Shown here: positions 28,471 to 36,888 of the stretch, piece after piece
How the letters are laid out: every line of letters starts with the position of its first letter
Numbering within the stretch: the first letter of the stretch is position 1
Source: Bin80 sp964291275
Lineage (GTDB): Bacteria; Bacteroidota; Rhodothermia; Rhodothermales; Bin80
Direction of reading: 5' to 3'
Assembly (NCBI GenBank): GCA_964291275.2
Contig: OZ219800.1
Location: 434,001 to 498,000, forward strand
DNA: 64,000 bases
Position numbers and translations under genes: made by a program
Notes under the pieces: model-generated
What the model saw: the letters and a program-made list of their open reading frames with translations, nothing else
Database searches by the model: none
Told to the model about the DNA's origin: nothing

Positions 28471-30138
28471 ATGCCGCGCTGTATTTCCCCTGGCACCCCT
28501 CCCTGGCTCACCAAAACCAACCTATTAACTTGCCTCCTTGTGCTATTAATAGTTTTGTGCACAGGCTGTACTCCCCCAGAGCACGAATGGATATTTGTCG
28601 AAATCACAGAGGAAGCAGGGCTTGGTGATTATAAGCACATAAATGGTGCAGAGGGGAATTGGTATCTGCCTGAAACTTTCGGGGCTGGAGCAGTCTTTTT
28701 CGACTATAATAATGACGATCTAATTGATCTTGCTCTTGTGGGAGGACGATCGTGGACCAATAGCTCCACCCCTGGAATCCGAATTTACCAGGGAGACGGC
28801 GATGGGCATTTTACTGACGTAACCCAGGAAACCAATCTTGGAGCGGTCTCCGGTTATGGCATGGGACTCATCGCGGGGGATATTGACTTGGATGGTGATG
28901 ACGACCTCTACTTTACTTCGCTTGAGCGCAATATGCTGCTCGTTAATGACGGCAATGTGTTTAGAGATGCGACAGACGACTACGGTTTAAGTGTGCCATC
29001 AGAATGGAATGTAGCTGCATTGTTCCTGGATGCCAACCTCGACGGCTGGTTGGACCTTTATGTAACGGGATACGTCGACTGGACTCTGGATACCGATCTG
29101 GTTTGTACTAGCGACGGCACGCAAAAGCGATACTGTACACCGGAACTCTACACGGGCACTCCGGGACGTTTCTATCTGAATCGGGGGGATGGTACATTCA
29201 CCGATCACACAGAAGGATCGGGACTCGCAGGCTCGGGGAAAACTTTGGGTGCCGTCACAATGGACATCAATAGGGACGGCTGGCCCGATATTGCGCTGGC
29301 TAATGATACCGACCCCGATCAGCTGTTCCTGAATCTGCAAAATGGCACATTTGAAGACATCGGGCTTGCCCGAGGTATGGCCTTGGATCTGCGGGGACGG
29401 GCACGCGCTGGCATGGGGATTGACGCAGGCATTGTAGACTCCACCGGAGAACCAACAATTTTCATAGGTCATTTTCAGGACCAAATGAATGGCGTATACA
29501 GATACACACCATCAGGCTACTTTGAAGAGCGTGGTCCGAAGAGTGGTATTGGCCCATTAAGCATACCTGCTCTGACGTTTGGACTAGTCCTGTTCGACGC
29601 TGAACTCGATGGGGATTTAGATCTGTTAGCAGCAAACGGTCATATTAACCCGCAAGCCAACGAGTTCAGCGACATTTCGAGTTACAAGCAGCCTGCACAG
29701 CTTTTTATAAACGATGGCCACGGCGTATTTACAGATGAGGCCTCCAGCCTTGGACTAACACTCCCAATGGTGGGACGGGGAGCTGCTACGGCAGATGTTG
29801 ACCTCGACGGTGACCTTGATCTACTCATAACAGAAAACAACGGTCCTGTCCACTTATTCCGGAACGACCTACCCCCGGGAAATAACTGGCTACGCATACA
29901 ACTGGATGGACAGGCGATTGATGCTGTCATCGAAGTCTGGACCGGAACTCTGAAGCAATCCCGCCGTGTACGTGCTGGACACAGTTATGCTTCGCAATCC
30001 GAGAAAGTAGCTACGTTTGGATTAGGATCATTTCAAGGCGCAGACACGGTTAAAGTCTTTTGGCCCAATGGTCAAGTAACCCAGCGAACCGATGTGGCAG
30101 CAAATAAAACACTCCTCTTCCGTGAGACCAGCCGATGA
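28471..30138 (+). CDS. CRTAC1-like lipoprotein (FG-GAP/VCBS repeats + ASPIC/UnbV)
   Basis: A 555-aa exported lipoprotein (lipobox VLLIVLCTGC). At least five calcium-binding FG-GAP/VCBS repeats follow (FFDYNNDDLIDLALVGG, DIDLDGDDDLYFTS, FLDANLDGWLDLYVTG, DINRDGWPDIALAND, DAELDGDLDLLAANG, DVDLDGDLDLLITEN), forming a propeller. The ASPIC/UnbV domain is C-terminal (RVRAGHSYASQSEKVATFGL ... VKVFWPNGQV). Family members are extracellular, with no enzymatic role established. The start is ATG 28471; a GTG at 28465 overlaps the LacI stop. It overlaps the next TPR gene by ATGA, so the two are translated together. A paralogous pair lies at 51819-54269. Confidence 0.85.
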   Translation: MPRCISPGTPPWLTKTNLLTCLLVLLIVLCTGCTPPEHEWIFVEITEEAGLGDYKHINGAEGNWYLPETFGAGAVFFDYNNDDLIDLALVGGRSWTNSSTPGIRIYQGDGDGHFTDVTQETNLGAVSGYGMGLIAGDIDLDGDDDLYFTSLERNMLLVNDGNVFRDATDDYGLSVPSEWNVAALFLDANLDGWLDLYVTGYVDWTLDTDLVCTSDGTQKRYCTPELYTGTPGRFYLNRGDGTFTDHTEGSGLAGSGKTLGAVTMDINRDGWPDIALANDTDPDQLFLNLQNGTFEDIGLARGMALDLRGRARAGMGIDAGIVDSTGEPTIFIGHFQDQMNGVYRYTPSGYFEERGPKSGIGPLSIPALTFGLVLFDAELDGDLDLLAANGHINPQANEFSDISSYKQPAQLFINDGHGVFTDEASSLGLTLPMVGRGAATADVDLDGDLDLLITENNGPVHLFRNDLPPGNNWLRIQLDGQAIDAVIEVWTGTLKQSRRVRAGHSYASQSEKVATFGLGSFQGADTVKVFWPNGQVTQRTDVAANKTLLFRETSR

Positions 30139-31316
30139 GAACACATGTACTCATAATTCTGCTGGTGCTGTCCGCCTGTAGCTCTCCAGACAGCCATCCG
30201 GATGTAGCTCGACTCATACAAGGATCGCAGGAAGCATTACAGGCTCGGGATTATCACGAAGCCCTGATCCTAGCTGACAGTGCACTCACACTTGATGACC
30301 AGTCGGCAGATGCGCATTTCATGCGTGGACGTATCTATTTCGAACTTCAGCAGTGGGATAACGCAGAGGCTGCCTATCTGACCGTTGCCAATATTGACCG
30401 AGATTACCCTGGCGTCCACCATAATCTTGGCAATATCTACTACGGAAAGCGGCAAAACCGCCAAGCTCTCGATCAATTTGTTCAAGCTGTCGACGACAGC
30501 GCTGCTGCGATGTCGTGGCATGCTCTGGGGTCGGTCTATGATGTTCTAAGTAAGCCTGACAGTGCGGTGGCTGCATTCAGACAGGCAATTGTACTGGACT
30601 CCCTGTATGCTCCTGCACATACCAGCCTGGCCGATTGGCTGGAGCACCAGGGGAACTACTCCGAATCCCTGATGCACACCAAGATCGCACTGAGCATTCG
30701 GCCGAACCACCTCGCAGATCAAGTTCGGCAGGGAAGGCTCCTACTGCGACTTGGTCGCAGTGAAGAAGCCGTGCCCCTTCTACAAGACATTGTTGTCAGG
30801 TATCCCCGAAACGCCGAACCTCAATACATCTTGGGACAAGCACTCCAGCAATTGGGTCGGTCAGATCAGTCCTCCCGGATTCTTGCCAAAGCGGACTCTT
30901 TACGGATTATTGAACAGGCAACAGGTCAATTGGCAAATACTGCAAACCGTCAACCTGCAAACTTTCAGGCGCAAGTCGATTATGCGACTGCACTTCGTCG
31001 CTCCGGTCGCACAGAAGAAGCTTTGGAGGTATACTTGATCGCCCGTGCGCTCCGCCCGAACAATATTGATCTGAAGTTTCACATAGCTACTGCGCAAATG
31101 GCGCTCGGCAGCCTTGAAGAGGCAGAACAGGAACTACTGGACCTTTTGGTTGCCGACTCGAGCTACGCTCTGGCATGGCTGAGTCTGGGAGGGATCTACG
31201 CAAGAACCAACCGCACAACACTGGCAAGGGAGGCTTGGCAAAAAGCTATCCTCACTGATCCAGATCACCCTGCTGTGCAAAGGCTGATAATGCAGCTACC
31301 CACCTCACGGCAATAG
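30135..31316 (+). CDS. TPR-repeat lipoprotein paired with the CRTAC1-like gene
   Basis: A 393-aa protein with a lipoprotein signal (VLIILLVLSACSS; Cys ~15), then about ten tetratricopeptide repeats (ARDYHEALILADSALTLDDQ, AEAAYLTVANIDRDYPGVHH, ALGSVYDVLSKPDSAVAAFR). It is probably a periplasm- or surface-facing scaffold. It starts at ATG 30135 inside the stop of the upstream CRTAC1-like gene. The same CRTAC1-then-TPR order recurs at 51819-54269, which implies a functional partnership. No enzyme motif is seen. Confidence 0.8.
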   Translation: MRTHVLIILLVLSACSSPDSHPDVARLIQGSQEALQARDYHEALILADSALTLDDQSADAHFMRGRIYFELQQWDNAEAAYLTVANIDRDYPGVHHNLGNIYYGKRQNRQALDQFVQAVDDSAAAMSWHALGSVYDVLSKPDSAVAAFRQAIVLDSLYAPAHTSLADWLEHQGNYSESLMHTKIALSIRPNHLADQVRQGRLLLRLGRSEEAVPLLQDIVVRYPRNAEPQYILGQALQQLGRSDQSSRILAKADSLRIIEQATGQLANTANRQPANFQAQVDYATALRRSGRTEEALEVYLIARALRPNNIDLKFHIATAQMALGSLEEAEQELLDLLVADSSYALAWLSLGGIYARTNRTTLAREAWQKAILTDPDHPAVQRLIMQLPTSRQ

Positions 31317-31507
31317 CCTCTGGCCCATTTCTATTTCGAAGATTTTTTCGGTGAAGTTGGGGAAAACTCGAAAAAATGCTGTTAATTGGACCATAAATCC
31401 GAGAATAGGAAGCACATGTACACTCTAATGACGGAATCCCCATATTATTCTGCTGTATCACCGAAAATCAGAGTCTGTCTCCGCAAATTTTGTTCTCTGA
31501 AAAAGCA

Positions 31508-31537
31508 TTTCTAGCGTATATTACAGCGTACTAGAAA
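31508..31537. promoter_or_regulatory. Palindromic element upstream of the TonB/PorV operon
   Basis: TTTCTAG (31508-31514) and CTAGAAA (31531-31537) form perfect 7-bp arms around a 16-bp spacer that itself has CGTA at both ends. It lies 27 bp before the ATG at 31565, where an operator or promoter would be expected. Which regulator binds is unknown; the broken LacI-family gene nearby is one candidate. Confidence 0.4.
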
Positions 31538-31564
31538 CGTCTACCCACTAATTTAACAACCGCA

Positions 31565-34126
31565 ATGAGGCACACCGCTATCTATTTACTTTCCGTCACC
31601 CTGATGCTTCTTGCAGCCACAGATGCCCGTGGACAGGCTGGTCCACCACTGGGGGATGACTTTATTTTCTTCGTCAATGGAACAAATACACTGGTTCCGT
31701 CCTTCGATGGCAATATCGTAGACGATCCGGCTGACCCAACAAATAAGATCGTCGAATATGTATATGGAAACTGGGCATTCCAAGCCTTTCGCTTTCCTGC
31801 AGACGTTGGCGTTGATATCTCACAAAACCGTGACGACGGTGATGTGCTGCATGCCAGAATTTGGGTCGATCCGGCAAACGCCGGAATGCCAAATGTCCAA
31901 CTTATGTTCGAGGATAAGACAGACGGAAGCGGAGCTGATGACGGTTCTGCTGACCTTCCTTTTCGTCTAGTCTGGCGCATCCCCGAAAGCATGCGGGATG
32001 GGCAGTGGCATGAAGTTTCAATCCCGTTGCCCCCGGCCACCTACACCGAGCTGGAGGACGCCAAAACGGCCAACACTCTGAATGGCTTGGACAGCCTATG
32101 GAAATATGCAGGCGCCTGGTCTAGTGGAGGATTTGGGGTTGGGACTGGTGATGAACTGGGCCCCAACACAATGGATCGCCCCGATCTCTGGCAAGAATTT
32201 GAATGGACCAACGTCCAGAACATTGGGGTTTTCTTTGACAACAACACAGGCGGCGGTACAGTCTACGTAGACGACGTCTATATAGGCGCAGAAAACCTGG
32301 ATCTCTCCGTAGCAAATGATCCTGTAAGCGCAGCTATGGGGGTTTCGGTCGTGGCTACCGCCGACAGTAATATGATCTCGTGGATGTCTGTAGATGGTGC
32401 AGACGGATACAACGTCTATTCCAGCGTCAATGAGATAACGGACATTAAAGCAAGTGGAGTTAGCTTAGCTGCGCGAGTTACTGGCGGTACTACCTCCGCC
32501 TCGCACAGAATAGAAGTTCCACACGCATCCCTGGCTCCACTTAAACTATATTACGCAGTAACCACGTTAAGTGGATTCGGAGTTGAAAACACCGACGTAT
32601 CAATGAGTAAAGGGGAGGTCGCAAATGAGAATCTTCCCATCCAGGCTCACATTGCAGAACTGATCGAAGCTGAAGTAGACCATCTCGCTGATCTGCTCTT
32701 CGGCAACATGTTTGACAATGTCGTAGAAGATGGTTTTCCTGATGGGTATATGCCTTTTGAGCTTAATCGAGCACATTCAAAGCCTGGCGATGGTGGACAG
32801 TTAACCCCAGACGATGACCTAAGTGGAAAGCTCTGGGCGGGTTATGGCGCCGATCCTCCTGAACTGTACTTCTATGTAGAGGTGACCGACGATGAGGTTA
32901 CATTGCAGGCTGATGGCGGAAATCCGGCTGATGGCTGGCAACATGACAGCATCGAATTTGGATGGGGAAACTACGATGTGCGGGATGTTGACGGCGGTGG
33001 CATCTTCACAGGTTCTCCACACCAGGACATCATGCGCGGAGATTTTGCAGATTATCAATTCCGGCTTCTAGGCCAGGGCGACGGCACCAAAGCAGGGAGC
33101 GTCGGAGCCGTCTTTGTTGGCTGGAGCATAGACGCTACTCCTCAAGGCGGAGGAGTAATTTATGATCAACTCATGGACGCCAGCGGTCAGGCCACTGGCT
33201 ATAAGATGCTCGCTGTGATCCCGTTGGATCAGATTCAGAACACGGATGAAATGGACGCCATCGTTGATCTCCCCACAGGTTCGGATGTCGCCTACTACCC
33301 ATTCAACTTCGTACTCAATGATGGGGATGGAGGAAATCGTGATAATCAGATTCAATGGTCTCTTAAAGGCAATGCTGACGGACAATGGTGGAATACACCG
33401 GCGCAATGGCCCGCTGTAGCCTTGGCCGGCCGGGAAGCACAAGGTGGTATGATGAGCGCAGAAATTGAGCTTTTGGAGATAGCGGCTGGTTCAGCGATTA
33501 CCACTCTATCTGTGGATGAGGCCGGGAGTCAGACCTACTACGTGAAACTCACCTCAGAACCATCGGCGGATGTGATGGTGGCGATTACAGGACAGGCCGG
33601 AACGGATCTAACGCTGGACAATGATGGGGATGCGAGTACAGATTTCTCGGGCCTGACGTTTACGATGGCGAACTGGAACGCTGCACAGGCAGTCATGATG
33701 ATGGCGGCGATCGATGGAGATGGAGATGATGACATGGTGACACTCATGCACACTGCATCTAGTAGTGATATGGACTACGATGGTAAGAGCGCAACCTTGG
33801 AGGTGACGGTAACCGACGTGACCCAGACAAATCTTGAAGACGCCAATGAGCTTCCAAAAGAGATCGCCTTGGACCAGAATTATCCCAACCCCTTCAATCC
33901 AAGCACATCAATTCGATTCGCACTGCCTGAATCCGAAATCGTCACGCTGCGCGTCTATGATTCGCTCGGACGACCGGTTGCAACACTCTTGGATCAAAAA
34001 CCACATACAGCCGGGACACACACTGTACGTTTCAATGGTGCTGGATTAGCCTCAGGTTTATACCTGTACCGACTCGAAGTTGGGACGTCCGTATTGATGA
34101 CACGGCACATGCAATTGATCAAATAA
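31565..34126 (+). CDS. Secreted multi-domain carbohydrate-binding-like protein with T9SS sorting domain
   Basis: An 853-aa protein, first gene of a five-gene operon. Signal peptide (IYLLSVTLMLLAATDARG). Residues ~25-240 form a CBM-like jelly roll (YVYGNWAFQAFRFPADVGVD ... TVYVDDVYIGAENLDLS). An FN3-like strand set follows (MISWMSVDGADGYNVYSS), then a CBM9/DOMON-like domain (~390-620, PPELYFYVEVTDDEVTLQAD, DSIEFGWGNYDVRD) and a Calx-beta-like domain (~635-750). The C-terminal type A sorting domain (~765-853) has NYPNPFNPSTSIRF and GLASGLYLYRLE. It is predicted to be exported by Sec and T9SS to the surface. No catalytic residues are recognised, so binding is more likely than hydrolysis. Its stop overlaps the next ATG (TAATG). 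Confidence 0.75.
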   Translation: MRHTAIYLLSVTLMLLAATDARGQAGPPLGDDFIFFVNGTNTLVPSFDGNIVDDPADPTNKIVEYVYGNWAFQAFRFPADVGVDISQNRDDGDVLHARIWVDPANAGMPNVQLMFEDKTDGSGADDGSADLPFRLVWRIPESMRDGQWHEVSIPLPPATYTELEDAKTANTLNGLDSLWKYAGAWSSGGFGVGTGDELGPNTMDRPDLWQEFEWTNVQNIGVFFDNNTGGGTVYVDDVYIGAENLDLSVANDPVSAAMGVSVVATADSNMISWMSVDGADGYNVYSSVNEITDIKASGVSLAARVTGGTTSASHRIEVPHASLAPLKLYYAVTTLSGFGVENTDVSMSKGEVANENLPIQAHIAELIEAEVDHLADLLFGNMFDNVVEDGFPDGYMPFELNRAHSKPGDGGQLTPDDDLSGKLWAGYGADPPELYFYVEVTDDEVTLQADGGNPADGWQHDSIEFGWGNYDVRDVDGGGIFTGSPHQDIMRGDFADYQFRLLGQGDGTKAGSVGAVFVGWSIDATPQGGGVIYDQLMDASGQATGYKMLAVIPLDQIQNTDEMDAIVDLPTGSDVAYYPFNFVLNDGDGGNRDNQIQWSLKGNADGQWWNTPAQWPAVALAGREAQGGMMSAEIELLEIAAGSAITTLSVDEAGSQTYYVKLTSEPSADVMVAITGQAGTDLTLDNDGDASTDFSGLTFTMANWNAAQAVMMMAAIDGDGDDDMVTLMHTASSSDMDYDGKSATLEVTVTDVTQTNLEDANELPKEIALDQNYPNPFNPSTSIRFALPESEIVTLRVYDSLGRPVATLLDQKPHTAGTHTVRFNGAGLASGLYLYRLEVGTSVLMTRHMQLIK

Positions 34127-36888
34127 TGCATGCTCAGCTGCGTCGCAGTTTTGCTGCGTCGCTCGTGCTTTTACTGATGGTTGGCGTTGGTGGGGCGGGT
34201 AATTTATTTGCCCACCCCACCGGCCCAACCGGTAAAATTTCCGGTAGAGTCCTGGAAGCAGGCACCAACCTAGGACTGCCTGGTGTCAATGTGGTCCTTG
34301 CTGGAACCCTGATAGGAGGTGTGACCGACGCGGATGGATACTACTACATCCTCAATATCCCGCCTGGCACCTACAGCGTCCAGGCCTCCTTTGTAGGTTT
34401 CGCAACAGTCATTACGCAGAATGTCCGCGTAGTTCAGGACCAAACAACAACCGTCAACTTTGAGCTACGTGAAGAGGCAGTTGTCGGTGAAGAGCTTGTC
34501 GTCATAGCCGAACGCCCCATCGTGGAGATGGATCGCACTACTACAACAGCAGTGATTGATGCGGAGCAACTCGAGGTGCTCCCTGTGACAAATGTGCAGG
34601 ACGCAATAAATCTGCAGGCAGGCGTCGTTGACGGACATTTCCGAGGAGGACGCTCTGGTGAAGTGACCTATCTGGTCAACGGTGTACCAATCACCAACGC
34701 CTTTAGTAAAGACGCCGCATTCGATATTGAACAGAATATGGTTGAGAGCCTGGAGGTGATCAGCGGAGTGTTCAATGCCGAGTATGGGCAGGCGACCAGT
34801 GGCGTAGTAAATATTGTGACCAAAGATGTACCTGATGAGTGGAGTGGTTCATTGCTGACCTACGCGGGTGCCATTGCGAGTAACCGGGAGTTGGAATTTA
34901 TTGATCGCACAACCAATCCCGGCTCATCGCTCGCCGTCACAGACTTTAAGCCCGATACCGTTTCCTACATGGAGGCTGCAAGCCTGCCGAACCTCCTTGA
35001 TGTACAAGCCTCCCTGGGAGGGCCCTTGATTCGTAACCGCCTAGGCCTACAGGCAACGGTTCGTTACCTGCAGGACAACTCGCACTTTATCGGACGAAAC
35101 CTGTTTGCTCCGTCGGATTCCTCCCAAAACTTAAATACCGGCCTGCCCCCTGAAGCATGGATCATTGATTCCTCAGGAGACGGCGCGTTCGTGCCCCGCA
35201 ACAATACCGAGCGCCTATCCGTGAATGCTACCCTGGGATACGCGATTACACCACGGTTCAATATCGACTACAACGTATTCTTCCAGTCTGGTACGTTCCA
35301 ACCTTACAATCACAACCTCAAGTACATCCCTGACGGGATCAATACCGTACATTTCCTCAATCAGACTCACATCCTCGGACTGCACTATACCATAGGTAGT
35401 AGCGCATTTGCAAATCTCTCGTACAGCTACCTGCACGATAAAACGGATGTGTACCTGTTTGAATCACCGTTCGATGAACGTTACGTGAGCAGCGACTTTT
35501 CCTTTTTGCAAGGGGCGAATGCGTTTGCAGTTGGTGGCAATGACCTTTCTACCAGCGATCAGCTTACAGCAACCCATACCGTTGTTGCCGACTACTCCCA
35601 TCAGCTCAATCGTGTACATCTTGTGAAGATCGGAGCACAAGCCCGTTGGCATACCCTAGACAACAGGAATTTTGGCATTGAACGCTCTTTCCGGACAGGT
35701 AACCTGCCCCAGCCTTCCCCTGATCAGTTCGCTGATAACTCTCTCCAGGCAAAGCCCGCAGAGTTATCGGCCTATGTACAGGATAAGATGGAGTTTACCG
35801 GACTTATTGTTAACGCGGGTTTGCGCTTCGATTACTTTGACCCTGATTACCTAGCACCTTTGGATTGGGGCCAGGGAGAACTCGAGGAAATACCGGACCC
35901 CGACAACCCCGAAAATACAATTTCCAATCGTGAACCGGCCAAAGTGGACATGCAACTCAGTCCACGCTTGGGGATAGCATTTCCCATTTCGGAGACCGGT
36001 GTTATGCGGTTTTCGGCCGGACTGTTCTTCCAGATTCCCTCATTCGGACTTCTGTACACTAATCCAGAGTATGAGGTCAACCCCGCCTCCCTGTCGAATT
36101 CATTTGGCAACCCGGGAATTGATCCTGAGCGTACGCTTTCCTTTGAGGTTGGACTGCAACAGGGATTTACACGTCGGATTGGCATGGAGATCACGATCTT
36201 TTCAAAAGATGTACGTAATCTGACAGGCCAGGAGATCGCACGAACTCCGCAAGGAGACTTCATTATCCGATGGATTAACCGGGACTACGGCACCATAAGG
36301 GGCCTCACCTTTTCGCTCTTCCAGCGACCTGGTGGCATCCTGAGTTGGACCGTGGACTATACGCTGCAGTTTGCCGAAGGGACCTCCTCCAGCCCAGGCG
36401 AAGCCTTTGGTCGGCAACAGGCCGGTTTGGACGAAATTCTTTCCCTTGTACGCCTGGACTGGGATCGCAGACACGTACTCAATAATACCCTCACCGTAGA
36501 ACCAGTGACCGGGCTTTCCATCACTTTCATCAACCGACTGCGGAGCGGTACGCCCTACACGACTGTACGTGAGTTTATACGATCTTCTAAAAAAAACAAC
36601 GCAACTAAACCATCTATCTTTGGCACGGATGTACGCATTTACTATCGTATACCCGGCATTCGAGCGAATCTGCAACTGTTCCTGCAGGCCCAGAATCTCT
36701 TCGATACCGTACAGGAAGTGGGGGTTTACGAGGATACCGGAAGGGCGGACGAATCTGTTACGTTGGAGCTGTTCCGGCGAACCGGTACAAAGGTAGGAGG
36801 GCTCAACAGTCTGGACGAGTTTTATTATCGCCAGGAAAATTTTGGAGCACCTCGTAAGGTTAGTATCGGACTTAATTACCGTTTCTAA
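34126..36888 (+). CDS. TonB-dependent receptor with carboxypeptidase-regulatory N-domain
   Basis: A 920-aa outer-membrane receptor. After the signal peptide (LVLLLMVGVGGAGNLFA) a carboxypeptidase-D-like domain (~36-115, GKISGRVLEAGTNLGLPGVN, DADGYYYILNIPPGTYSVQA) precedes the plug (~140-235, VTNVQDAINLQAGVVDGHFR, YLVNGVPITNAF, FNAEYGQATSGVVNIVTK). The long barrel ends in the classic terminal Phe (RKVSIGLNYRF). This is the SusC/RagA-like architecture, but no SusD gene follows. Its start and stop both overlap neighbours (TAATG), so it is translationally coupled to the two CTD-bearing secreted proteins on either side. Confidence 0.9.
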   Translation: MHAQLRRSFAASLVLLLMVGVGGAGNLFAHPTGPTGKISGRVLEAGTNLGLPGVNVVLAGTLIGGVTDADGYYYILNIPPGTYSVQASFVGFATVITQNVRVVQDQTTTVNFELREEAVVGEELVVIAERPIVEMDRTTTTAVIDAEQLEVLPVTNVQDAINLQAGVVDGHFRGGRSGEVTYLVNGVPITNAFSKDAAFDIEQNMVESLEVISGVFNAEYGQATSGVVNIVTKDVPDEWSGSLLTYAGAIASNRELEFIDRTTNPGSSLAVTDFKPDTVSYMEAASLPNLLDVQASLGGPLIRNRLGLQATVRYLQDNSHFIGRNLFAPSDSSQNLNTGLPPEAWIIDSSGDGAFVPRNNTERLSVNATLGYAITPRFNIDYNVFFQSGTFQPYNHNLKYIPDGINTVHFLNQTHILGLHYTIGSSAFANLSYSYLHDKTDVYLFESPFDERYVSSDFSFLQGANAFAVGGNDLSTSDQLTATHTVVADYSHQLNRVHLVKIGAQARWHTLDNRNFGIERSFRTGNLPQPSPDQFADNSLQAKPAELSAYVQDKMEFTGLIVNAGLRFDYFDPDYLAPLDWGQGELEEIPDPDNPENTISNREPAKVDMQLSPRLGIAFPISETGVMRFSAGLFFQIPSFGLLYTNPEYEVNPASLSNSFGNPGIDPERTLSFEVGLQQGFTRRIGMEITIFSKDVRNLTGQEIARTPQGDFIIRWINRDYGTIRGLTFSLFQRPGGILSWTVDYTLQFAEGTSSSPGEAFGRQQAGLDEILSLVRLDWDRRHVLNNTLTVEPVTGLSITFINRLRSGTPYTTVREFIRSSKKNNATKPSIFGTDVRIYYRIPGIRANLQLFLQAQNLFDTVQEVGVYEDTGRADESVTLELFRRTGTKVGGLNSLDEFYYRQENFGAPRKVSIGLNYRF

